Source: Bacillota bacterium (lineage in GTDB: Bacteria > Bacillota > Clostridia > Lachnospirales > Lachnospiraceae). From it: a stretch of 64,000 nt of DNA. Shown one piece after another: positions 35,296-43,261 of this stretch. Position numbers and translations under genes: made by a program. The notes under the pieces are model-generated. The model was not told where the DNA came from. It did no database searches and was given only the letters and a program-made list of their open reading frames with translations. Every line of letters begins with the position of its first letter. The first letter of the stretch is position 1. The stretch lies in NCBI GenBank assembly GCA_023395555.1, contig JAEWYQ010000088.1:97507-161506 (forward strand), read 5' to 3'.

Positions 35296-36990
35296 GTGCA
35301 AAGAGCTTATATTAAACTACTACTATGGAGGAGCAGGAAAGTGATTTACAAAAGAAGAAACGGCGGACCGGAATGCCGTGTGAAGTACATTCGGACAGCC
35401 GCATTTGGTATGGTATTATTTTTAATATTGGTCGGAGCGGTTTACTTGCAAACACGTTCGGCGGTGGTGAAAGCAGTGCAAATGGAAGCCGGTGATGAGG
35501 AGATTAAGATTGAAGATTTTATAAAGGATAAGCATGGCAAAGGTGATTTTATAACAGATATTAAGAGTTTGGATACCTGTGTTGTAGGGAAGCATGAAAT
35601 AAAAATCAAGGTAGGCTCCAGAACGTATAAATCACTGCTGGAGGTGATTGATACAAAGGCACCGGACTTTATTGTTACAGATCAATTGGCATTGCCTGGA
35701 GAAGAATTAGATCCCAATGCTTTTGTATCTGAGATCATGGATGCCACTCCTGTGAAGGTGTTCTTTGAGAGCCTTCCGGACACATCAACACCGGGAGTGC
35801 AGGAAGTGACTCTAATCGGTGAAGACAGCGGTATGAACAGAACAGAGAAAAAAGCAAAGCTCACTGTATTGGAGGTCCGGAATGCAATAACGATAGAGGC
35901 CGGCTCCCAGGTGAAGATAACGCCGGAAGATTTTGTGAAGGGCGGAGGCGGCAGTGTGTCCTTTGTCACGGATCTTGAGAGCCTGGATATAAGTAAGCCC
36001 TCCGTTCATTCTGTAGAAATAAAAGTAAACGAAAAATCAATCATCGGGAGTATTCAGGTGGTCGATACGACACCTCCTGAAGCAGCCGTGAGAGCGCAGC
36101 AGGTCTGGAAAGAGGAAGAACTAAGTGCACAGGCCTTCTTCGATCACATAGAAGATGTATCTGAGGTTTCAGCCTCTTATAAATCACTGCCGGACTTCAA
36201 TAAACCGGGAGAGCAGAATGTTATGCTGGTACTCACGGATGCATCGGGGAACACGGCTGAGTTTTCCTCTGTCCTGACGGTGCTTCAGGATGACGAGCCT
36301 CCGGTTATCCAGGGAGCATCGGATAAGCTGGTGTATATAGGCGATTCGGTATCTTACAGAAATGGGATATCCGTATCAGATAATAAAGATAAGGGCCTTG
36401 TTCTTGAGATTGATAGCAGCAGGGTAAATCTGAAAAAAGAAGGAACCTATAAAGTATATTATTCGGCAGCCGATACCTCCGGAAATAAGACAGTGAAAGA
36501 AACTAAAGTAAAAGTGGAAAGATTCGTGGTATCTGAGGACACGGTAAATGAATTGTGCGATAAGATACTGGCTAAGATAACAAACAGCTCTATGACAAAG
36601 CGGGAAATCGCCTATGAGATTCACAAATGGGTTAAGCGGAATCTGAGCTATACCGGATCTTCTGATAAATCGGACCGGCTGGCGGAGGCTTACCGTGGGA
36701 TAAAGGGTAAGAGCGGCGACTGCTTCACTTATTTTGCAGTTGCCAAAGCCTTATTGACCAGGGCGGGAATTGACAATATGGATGTAGAACGCGTGGGGGG
36801 TAAGACCAGGCATTATTGGAGCCTTGTTAATTGCGGTGAAGGCTGGTATCATTTTGACACCAGTCCGACGCTGTATCCATTTGACACCTTCATGATGACT
36901 GACAAACAGACGGAGGAGTACACTGCACAACGCGGAAATAATTATTATGATTTTGATCATTCCTTATACCCGGCAACGCCGGAGGAGTAA
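35296..36990 (+). CDS. Second membrane-anchored Ig-like / transglutaminase-like protein
   Basis: This is a paralogue of the protein at 8997 with the same layout: basic N-terminus, one membrane helix (about residues 33-51), Ig-like DUF5011 repeats (VIDTKAPDF, VVDTTPPEA, DDEPPVIQGA) and a C-terminal transglutaminase-like domain with Cys476 (SGDCFTYFAV), His506 (TRHYWSL) and Asp521 (YHFDTSP). GTG 35296 has AGGAGG 5 nt upstream. A second GTG at 35341, also with a GGAGG site, would give 549 aa, closer to the paralogue (546 aa), so the start is uncertain. It stands alone between two terminator or promoter signals. The conserved triad argues that both copies are active enzymes; the substrate is unknown. 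Confidence 0.86.
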   Translation: MQRAYIKLLLWRSRKVIYKRRNGGPECRVKYIRTAAFGMVLFLILVGAVYLQTRSAVVKAVQMEAGDEEIKIEDFIKDKHGKGDFITDIKSLDTCVVGKHEIKIKVGSRTYKSLLEVIDTKAPDFIVTDQLALPGEELDPNAFVSEIMDATPVKVFFESLPDTSTPGVQEVTLIGEDSGMNRTEKKAKLTVLEVRNAITIEAGSQVKITPEDFVKGGGGSVSFVTDLESLDISKPSVHSVEIKVNEKSIIGSIQVVDTTPPEAAVRAQQVWKEEELSAQAFFDHIEDVSEVSASYKSLPDFNKPGEQNVMLVLTDASGNTAEFSSVLTVLQDDEPPVIQGASDKLVYIGDSVSYRNGISVSDNKDKGLVLEIDSSRVNLKKEGTYKVYYSAADTSGNKTVKETKVKVERFVVSEDTVNELCDKILAKITNSSMTKREIAYEIHKWVKRNLSYTGSSDKSDRLAEAYRGIKGKSGDCFTYFAVAKALLTRAGIDNMDVERVGGKTRHYWSLVNCGEGWYHFDTSPTLYPFDTFMMTDKQTEEYTAQRGNNYYDFDHSLYPATPEE

Positions 36991-37015
36991 TACGGTGCTA
37001 TAATTTCTGAACTCC

Positions 37016-37062
37016 TTGATTCTCCTGTATCCTGAAAATAATGTAAATTGTAAATACTTACA
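37016..37062 (+). promoter_or_regulatory. Putative promoter and LacI-type operator of the pectin-oligosaccharide transport operon
   Basis: TTGATT (37016-37021), 17 bp, and a weak TAATGT -10 box (37039-37044) are followed after 4 bp by the palindrome TGTAAATACTTACA (37049-37062). Very similar palindromes lie at the same distance from the -10 boxes of lacI and uxaB. The following leader is about 230 nt and shows no other element I can support, so the 304-bp gap 36991-37294 holds only these signals. Confidence 0.55.
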
Positions 37063-37294
37063 CAACATAAAAATTGGATGATTGAAAAGGCCGAAATAAT
37101 AAGAATTGCACTCAAATCCAAAGAAATGAACCTTGTGTTTTGGCTATATTTAGTGCTAATATCGATTTGTCATTAAAGATGTTGTGCATATTTGATAAAT
37201 GCGATGCGATAAGGATTACGATATGGGAAGCGTGAATATGGCATCGCTGGGGTAGTGTAAATAGCACAAACAGATACATGTATAAGGAGGATTT

Positions 37295-38902
37295 ATGAAA
37301 ATGAAGAGAAACATGAGTAAGACCTGGGCTTTGATCCTTGCCCTTGTAATGGTACTATCCATTGCACTGACAGGCTGCGGTTCGAAGCCGGCTGCCACAT
37401 CGAAGGATCCGGCTCCTACCAAGGCAGCGGATGAGGGCAAGAAAGAAGAGAAACCCGCTGATACCACTGCCGATGCACCCGCAGAGTCCGAGGTTACCAA
37501 GCCGGAGAAGATTAAGATCATGGTTGACGGTACTCTGGTAACACAGCAGAATGCAAGAGATGCATTTGAAGCAAAATGGGAAGAGCTTACCGGAATTGAT
37601 CTTGAGATCATTCAGCCGGACCATTCCGCATATTATGATGTTGTCGGGCAGACCCTGGCAAGCGGTGACTGGCCGGATGTTATCTTATTAGGAAGTACAT
37701 ATTATGCAGGTTATGCCGCCGAGGGAATTCTCTGGGATATGACCGATGCCTGGGAGAATTCTGAGTTAAAGGCTTCCGGCAGGGTGAAGGATGAGAATCT
37801 GGTGGAAGGCCTGAAGGTTGACGGTACTCTTTACGGCATCGCTCCTACCCGCGGTAACGGATGTGTTACCTATGTTAAGAAAAAATGGCTTGATAATGTG
37901 GGCATGTCGGCACCTACTAATTACGCTGAGTATATTGCCATGCTGGAAGCCTTCACCACCGGCGATCCTGACGGCAATGGAGTGAACGGGGATACCTACG
38001 GTGTATCCAGCGCAGGTATTGTAGGGCCCGAGGCACCTTGGACCAACTACCTTCCTGAGTTTTATCAGGATGCCACTCCCGGCTTTGTAAAGGATTCATC
38101 CGGTAAATGGGTGGATGGCTTTACGCAGGATAATTTTGTAACTGCTCTTGAGAGATTGCGGGATGCTTATGCAAAAGGCTATATTGATAAGGAATCCTTG
38201 ACCAATGCCACCAGTGACTGCCGTAATAAGTTTTATGAGGACAAATTCGGCGTGTTCACCTACTGGGCAGGAACTTGGGCAACCAATTTAAAGACCAATT
38301 TGGAGACAAACGGTCTGGACGGCGAGTTAATCGCACTTCAGCCCATTGCAGAGGTTGGCGCTTATCTTGAGAGACAGTCACCCGCCTGGGCAATCACAAC
38401 GAAATGCACGAATCCGGAAGGCGTATTCAAATACTTCTTTGAGACCATGCTGGACGGCGGAGAGGTTCAGAAGCTCTTCACCTATGGTGCGGAAGGCTCC
38501 CACTGGTCAACCAAGGCTGAGACCATCCTGGATAAGACCTATGAGGAAGGTGTATTCCATATGCTGGAGAGCCTTGAGAAGCCCGGCACACCGTATACCA
38601 AGAACCATATTGATCCCATGCTGGCAATTTCAACCCTGGTAAACGATCCCGGTCTGGAAAAGATCGCAGCGGAAGCAAAGGCATCCCAGGAAATGTTTAA
38701 CACTCATTCAAAGCTGGTGGATCTGATTCCCTCCAATGAGGCCATGAGCCAGTACAACGGTGATTTAACCACATTAAAGAATGAGATCGTGGCGAATGTC
38801 GTAGTATCCGGCATGTCCATTGAGGACGAGATGAAGAGATTTGAATCAGAGGGCGGAGCAGAGTGGTCCAAGATGATCGTGGATGCATTAAACGCCAACT
38901 AA
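37295..38902 (+). CDS. Family 1 extracellular sugar-binding lipoprotein (YtcQ/LplA type)
   Basis: This is a 535-aa solute-binding lipoprotein for an ABC importer. The signal peptide ends in LTGC with Cys28. A Lys/Ala/Asp/Thr-rich linker (about 30-65) leads to a large two-lobed binding domain (IKIMVDGTLVTQ, DWPDVILLG, GILWDMTDAW). Large size and partner permeases of the LplB/YtcP type are typical for binding proteins of rhamnogalacturonan or oligogalacturonide transporters. The enzymes encoded downstream support a pectin-derived oligosaccharide as ligand (inference). AAGGAGG lies 5 nt before ATG 37295. A hairpin after the gene (38936-38958) probably raises its mRNA level relative to the permeases. 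Confidence 0.92.
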   Translation: MKMKRNMSKTWALILALVMVLSIALTGCGSKPAATSKDPAPTKAADEGKKEEKPADTTADAPAESEVTKPEKIKIMVDGTLVTQQNARDAFEAKWEELTGIDLEIIQPDHSAYYDVVGQTLASGDWPDVILLGSTYYAGYAAEGILWDMTDAWENSELKASGRVKDENLVEGLKVDGTLYGIAPTRGNGCVTYVKKKWLDNVGMSAPTNYAEYIAMLEAFTTGDPDGNGVNGDTYGVSSAGIVGPEAPWTNYLPEFYQDATPGFVKDSSGKWVDGFTQDNFVTALERLRDAYAKGYIDKESLTNATSDCRNKFYEDKFGVFTYWAGTWATNLKTNLETNGLDGELIALQPIAEVGAYLERQSPAWAITTKCTNPEGVFKYFFETMLDGGEVQKLFTYGAEGSHWSTKAETILDKTYEEGVFHMLESLEKPGTPYTKNHIDPMLAISTLVNDPGLEKIAAEAKASQEMFNTHSKLVDLIPSNEAMSQYNGDLTTLKNEIVANVVVSGMSIEDEMKRFESEGGAEWSKMIVDALNAN

Positions 38903-38935
38903 AAATACAAAGGAACAGAAACAGGAATTAATAAA

Positions 38936-38963
38936 AGGGCGGAGCAAAGCTCCGCTCTCTTTT
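38936..38963 (+). terminator. Intercistronic hairpin, partial terminator
   Basis: A compact stem (AGGGCGGAGC, 38936-38945, with GCTCCGCTCT, 38949-38958, triloop AAA) followed by CTTTT lies between the binding-protein and first permease genes. This position is typical of hairpins that stabilise the upstream mRNA or allow partial read-through, giving an excess of binding protein. Confidence 0.75.
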
Positions 38964-38978
38964 GAAGGAAGGTAGACT

Positions 38979-39935
38979 TTGGCAATGAGTAAAAAAAGGA
39001 ATGAGAGGCTTCGCAGTACAAAATCCCTGAGCCAGAGGATTTATACTTATCGTTGGTTTTATGTAATGTTTATACCCGTATTGATTTTTGCGGCGGTATT
39101 TTATTATGCGCCGATTCTGGGGATACGATATGCTTTTTATGATTATAAGGGAATTAAGGAGCCGGTATTTGTCGGACTAAAGAATTTTGAAAAAATGTTT
39201 TCCATGAAGACCTTCTGGTTTGCATTTCGGAATACCCTGGTGCTTAGTACGGCGAATCTGCTGATTAAAACCTTCACAGCAGTATTGCTCTCCTTATTAT
39301 TAAATGAAGTCATAAATTTAAGATTCAAAAAGCTGGCACAGACCGTGGTTTATCTGCCCCACTTTATGTCCTGGGTGGTAACGGCTTCTGTATTTGCCCT
39401 GATCATGTCACCTACGCAGGCGGGTTTGGTGAATTCTATTCTGACCAGTCTGGGCATTGTGGAGAAAGGCTCGGAGATTTATTTTCTGGCCAGTAAGACC
39501 TGGTGGACTCCGGTGTATTATCTCATCAGCATCTGGAAGGACGCGGGCTGGGGAACGATTATCTTTATGGCGACCCTTTCCTCCATCAGCCCGGAATTAT
39601 ACGAGGCGGCCTCCATCGACGGTGCGGGCCGGTTCCAGAAAGTACGTTTTATTACCATGCCTTCCTTGGCGAATACCATTATCGTTGTGTTGATTCTGAA
39701 CCTGGCAAAGGTAATGAATCTCTTCGAGTCTGTATTCGTACTGCAGAATGATGCGGTAATCAGACAATCGGATGTAATTCAGACCTATATCTATTATCAG
39801 ACCTTTAACAGCGGTGCGCTGCCAAATTACGGATACACCACGGCGGTTGGTCTTGTAAAATCCATCGTCGGCTGTATTCTGGTTCTGATCTGCAATCATG
39901 CCAGTAAAAAAGTACGCGGCAGCGGAATTGTGTAA
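38979..39935 (+). CDS. Sugar ABC transporter permease, LplB/YteP type
   Basis: This is a polytopic inner-membrane permease (about 318 aa) of a CUT1-type importer. A hydrophilic N-terminus precedes six predicted helices, and the EAA loop reads ELYEAASIDGAGRFQKVRFITMPSL (first part YEAASIDGAGRF), which contacts the ATPase. TTG 38979 is 6 nt after AAGGAAGG; ATG 38985 is an alternative start two codons later. The partner permease follows 14 bp downstream. No ATPase is encoded in the operon; in Firmicutes a shared MsmX-type ATPase commonly serves such importers (established for B. subtilis). Confidence 0.92.
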   Translation: MAMSKKRNERLRSTKSLSQRIYTYRWFYVMFIPVLIFAAVFYYAPILGIRYAFYDYKGIKEPVFVGLKNFEKMFSMKTFWFAFRNTLVLSTANLLIKTFTAVLLSLLLNEVINLRFKKLAQTVVYLPHFMSWVVTASVFALIMSPTQAGLVNSILTSLGIVEKGSEIYFLASKTWWTPVYYLISIWKDAGWGTIIFMATLSSISPELYEAASIDGAGRFQKVRFITMPSLANTIIVVLILNLAKVMNLFESVFVLQNDAVIRQSDVIQTYIYYQTFNSGALPNYGYTTAVGLVKSIVGCILVLICNHASKKVRGSGIV

Positions 39936-39949
39936 GGGAGAGTGGCATT

Positions 39950-40786
39950 ATGAAAAAGAAAATAACTCCGTTTAATATATGCTTGACTTTGTTTTTTATA
40001 ATAATATGTTTGCTTACGATCATACCCCTGTGGAAGGTCTTTGTGGATTCCCTGGATTTGAAAACCGCCTATGGAATGAGGCTGTGGCCGAAGAAATTTG
40101 GTATTGACGGTTATAAATCTGTCTTTGTTAATCCTACCCTGTACCGTCCGCTTCTGGTCTCCGCAGTCACTACCCTGGGAGGCACCGTGGTTGGTCTTGT
40201 GTTATCTACTTTGGGAGCTTATGTATTGATCCAGAAGGAGATGCCCGGGCGTTCCGTATTGTCAGCTATGCTGCTGTTCACCATGATCTTCAACGGCGGT
40301 ATGATTCCTACCTATCTGGTGGTGAATGATCTGAGCCTGACCAATACCCTCTGGTCTGTTATCTTGCTGCCGGGCCTGAATGTGTTCAATCTGGTCTTAA
40401 TGCGGAATTTCTTTGACGGCATACCGAAGAGCCTGTTTGAGGCTGCCTCCATCGATGGGTGCTCCCCCTTCGGCATTTTCTACCGGATCGTGCTTCCGCT
40501 GTCGAAGGCGGCTCTGGCGGCCATTGGGCTGATGTTTGCCGTAAGCTATTGGAATGATTATACCAATTTTAAATTATATATCACGAATTCGGATCTGTAT
40601 AATTTCCAGATGAAGCTGCGCAGCATTATTATGGGAAGCGATCTGCCCCAGTCCCTGGGCGGCGCTACGGATAATACGGTGAAGAATGCGGCCACCATGG
40701 TTGCGATTATTCCCTTCATGATTTTGTACCCTTTCTGCCAGCAATACTTTATACAGGGTGTGAATGTGGGCGCCGTGAAGGAATAA
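39950..40786 (+). CDS. Sugar ABC transporter permease, YtcP type
   Basis: This is the second permease of the importer (278 aa), with six hydrophobic segments and an EAA loop at SLFEAASIDGCSPFGIFYRI. The C-terminus ends FIQGVNVGAVKE, the usual ending of YtcP/LplC-like permeases. AAGGGAGAG precedes ATG 39950. It should pair with the protein at 38979 and the binding lipoprotein at 37295. The short gaps on both sides support a single transcript. Confidence 0.93.
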   Translation: MKKKITPFNICLTLFFIIICLLTIIPLWKVFVDSLDLKTAYGMRLWPKKFGIDGYKSVFVNPTLYRPLLVSAVTTLGGTVVGLVLSTLGAYVLIQKEMPGRSVLSAMLLFTMIFNGGMIPTYLVVNDLSLTNTLWSVILLPGLNVFNLVLMRNFFDGIPKSLFEAASIDGCSPFGIFYRIVLPLSKAALAAIGLMFAVSYWNDYTNFKLYITNSDLYNFQMKLRSIIMGSDLPQSLGGATDNTVKNAATMVAIIPFMILYPFCQQYFIQGVNVGAVKE

Positions 40787-40846
40787 TAGAGGACAAAGAA
40801 TGACAGAGAAAAAGGAATGGTGAAGAAGTGACGGGAGAGAATGAAA

Positions 40847-41542
40847 ATGTCGTTTAAAATATACTGGGCCGGAGATTCTACGGTAAAGCAGAATGACTTT
40901 ACCACCTATCCTCAGGCGGGGATTGGACAGGGAATGCGGTTGTTTATCAAGCCGGAGGCGGCAATCTTAAATCATGCCGAGAATGGAAGAAGCACGAAGA
41001 GCTTTATTGAAGAAGCCCGTTTGGCGGCAATTTATAATGAGATGACGGCGGGGGATTTTCTGTTCATTCAATTCGGACATAATGACAGCAAGGCGGAGGA
41101 TCCCAACCGGTATGCCGAGGCCTGGAGTGAATACAGGGCAAACCTGGAGTGCTTTGTCAATGCCGCCAGAAACCGCAAGGCGAAGCCGGTCTTCCTGACC
41201 CCGTTGTGCAGAAGGTGGTTTGATGAAAATAATCAATTAAAGGAAAGAATCCACGGAGACTACCCGGAGGCCATGCTTGCCTCTGCCAGGGAGCTTGAGG
41301 TTCCCTGCATCGATCTCTATGGCAGGAGCAGGGAGCTGATAGAGCGGCAGGGACCGGAAGCCAGCAAAAGATATTTCATGCATCTGGTACCGGGAGAGTA
41401 TCCGAATTACCCGGAGGGGCTGACGGATGATACCCACCTTAGATATGAGGGAGCGGTTGCTTTTGCAGAACTGATTGCAAAGGAGCTGAAGGAGTTGGGC
41501 GGCATCTATGAGGATTTGCTTCTGCATCCCGAGAAGCTCTAA
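40847..41542 (+). CDS. Rhamnogalacturonan acetylesterase-like SGNH hydrolase (CE12, RhgT/YesY type)
   Basis: This 231-aa cytoplasmic SGNH esterase has block I WAGDSTVKQND (nucleophilic Ser), a Gly-containing block GRSTKSF, block III QFGHNDSK (Asn) and block V TDDTHLRYEG (Asp-x-x-His). The order and wording match CE12 rhamnogalacturonan acetylesterases such as RhgT and YesY, which remove acetyl groups from galacturonate residues. No signal peptide is present, so it would act on imported oligosaccharides. ATG 40847 is preferred over ATG 40841 because the GGGAGAG site is only 3 nt from the first. The gene follows the permeases and precedes two GH43 genes. Confidence 0.88.
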   Translation: MSFKIYWAGDSTVKQNDFTTYPQAGIGQGMRLFIKPEAAILNHAENGRSTKSFIEEARLAAIYNEMTAGDFLFIQFGHNDSKAEDPNRYAEAWSEYRANLECFVNAARNRKAKPVFLTPLCRRWFDENNQLKERIHGDYPEAMLASARELEVPCIDLYGRSRELIERQGPEASKRYFMHLVPGEYPNYPEGLTDDTHLRYEGAVAFAELIAKELKELGGIYEDLLLHPEKL

Positions 41543-41560
41543 GGAATTATGGAGGGAATC

Positions 41561-43213
41561 ATGGACAGTGAGATATTATGGAAATCAGATCTGGGTGACG
41601 GGACCTACCAAAACCCTATCCTTTACGCCGACTATTCCGATCCCGACGTAATAAGGGTAGGGAATTATTTTTATATGACGGCATCCAGCTTCAATTATAC
41701 GCCCGGATTGCCGATCCTGGTATCCGAGGATCTGGTAAATTGGGAATTGAAGAACTATGCTATCCGGAATATTGGCTATGATGAATATAAAAATCCTAAT
41801 CATGCCAGGGGGATCTGGGCTCCTGCGATCCGATACCATGACGGGAGGTTCTGGATCTGCTACGGAATGCCGGATGAAGGGATATTTATGATCCATGCGG
41901 AGGATCCCCTTGGAGCCTGGAGTGCACCGGTGCTCCTGTTAGAAGGGAAGGGGTATATTGATCCCTGTCCTTTTTGGGATGAGGATGGCAAGGCCTATAT
42001 CATCCATGGATATGCAAGAAGCCGCATCGGTTTTAAGAGCTTTCTGGGAATATTCCCGATTTCATCCGACGCCTCCAAGGCAACCGGGGAAGATAAATTC
42101 CTATATGACGGAACGAAGAGCCAGCCTACCATTGAGGGACCCAAGGTGTACAAGAGGGACGGCTGGTATTACATCTTTGCGCCTGCGGGAGGGGTGAAGC
42201 AGGGCTGGCAGACCGTGCTTCGTTCAAAGCATATCGAGGGACCCTATGAGGAGAGGATTGTCCTGGAGCAGGGCAGCACGGAGATTAACGGGCCGCATCA
42301 GGGCGGGCTGGTAGATACATCTGGCGGAGAGGAATGGTTTATCCACTTTCAGGACAGGGGCTTCTATGGGCGGATTACGCATCTTCAGCCGGTGTGCTGG
42401 TCGGACGGCTGGCCGGTCATTGGAGTGATTCGGGAAGAGAGGCGGTTGGAGCCGGAGGCCGCAGTATCCGAGGCGCGCGGAGAAAAACAGGAAGCGAAGC
42501 GGAAGGAAGCGGTATGCGGGGAACCCTGCCTGAGATATCGAAAACCGGGAGGGCTTCCAAAAATGAAACCAATGTATTTGCAGGCCTCGGATGATTTCCG
42601 GGGTAGGGAGCTGGGCCTGCAGTGGCAATGGCTGGGCAATCATGAACGAAGCTTCTATTCCCTTACTGCCAGAGAAGGCCGTCTCAGATTATACAGCCTT
42701 AATCCTTCGGGAAGCGATCCGGTGATCTTATGGAAATCCTCTAATGTGGTTACGCAGAAGTTTGTCTGTCCGTCCTTTAAAGCGGAGATAAAGCTGGATA
42801 TACAGGGATTGGGATACGGAGAGCAGGCCGGCTGTGCTGTGATGGGTGGTCAGTATATGCTGCTTGCCGTAAGAAAACAGAAGGAGGGTCTGTCCCTGGT
42901 CTATGGAGAATCGATGGGAAGCGGGGACAGGAGAAAAGAGAATATACTTATGGCGGCAGAGCTGCCTTCTGATGTGCAGGAGGTAATCTTTCGTCTGCTT
43001 CTTCATAAGGAAGAAGACCGGTTTGTTATTCGGAGCTTCTATTGTCTGAAGGATGATTCCTTTAAGGAGACCGGACATCTCTTTGTTCCGTCGGATCATA
43101 CCTGGGTGGGAGCCAAGATCGGATTGTTTTCCGTTGCATTGGATACTTTGCCGGGCCATGGTTATGCGGATTTCAAGTATATTAAATTAAAGGCTTTGGG
43201 GCCGGGGCAGTAG
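41561..43213 (+). CDS. Glycoside hydrolase family 43 (beta-xylosidase / arabinofuranosidase-like)
   Basis: This 550-aa intracellular enzyme has an N-terminal five-bladed propeller with the GH43 acidic triad: Asp27 in DYSDPDVIR, Asp134 in YIDPCPFWD and Glu192 in TIEGPKVYK. A C-terminal beta-sandwich (about 345-545) is joined by a charged linker (EARGEKQEAKRKEA) that looks like a low-complexity insertion. Members of this subfamily act on arabinose or xylose side chains. In a rhamnogalacturonan locus, removal of arabinan or similar decorations from imported fragments is likely. ATG 41561 is 4 nt after GGAGGG. It is immediately followed by a second GH43 gene. Confidence 0.9.
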   Translation: MDSEILWKSDLGDGTYQNPILYADYSDPDVIRVGNYFYMTASSFNYTPGLPILVSEDLVNWELKNYAIRNIGYDEYKNPNHARGIWAPAIRYHDGRFWICYGMPDEGIFMIHAEDPLGAWSAPVLLLEGKGYIDPCPFWDEDGKAYIIHGYARSRIGFKSFLGIFPISSDASKATGEDKFLYDGTKSQPTIEGPKVYKRDGWYYIFAPAGGVKQGWQTVLRSKHIEGPYEERIVLEQGSTEINGPHQGGLVDTSGGEEWFIHFQDRGFYGRITHLQPVCWSDGWPVIGVIREERRLEPEAAVSEARGEKQEAKRKEAVCGEPCLRYRKPGGLPKMKPMYLQASDDFRGRELGLQWQWLGNHERSFYSLTAREGRLRLYSLNPSGSDPVILWKSSNVVTQKFVCPSFKAEIKLDIQGLGYGEQAGCAVMGGQYMLLAVRKQKEGLSLVYGESMGSGDRRKENILMAAELPSDVQEVIFRLLLHKEEDRFVIRSFYCLKDDSFKETGHLFVPSDHTWVGAKIGLFSVALDTLPGHGYADFKYIKLKALGPGQ

Positions 43214-43261
43214 AATAAGAAGCAAAAATATAGTATACTTAGGTAAAGGAGGGATGATGCG

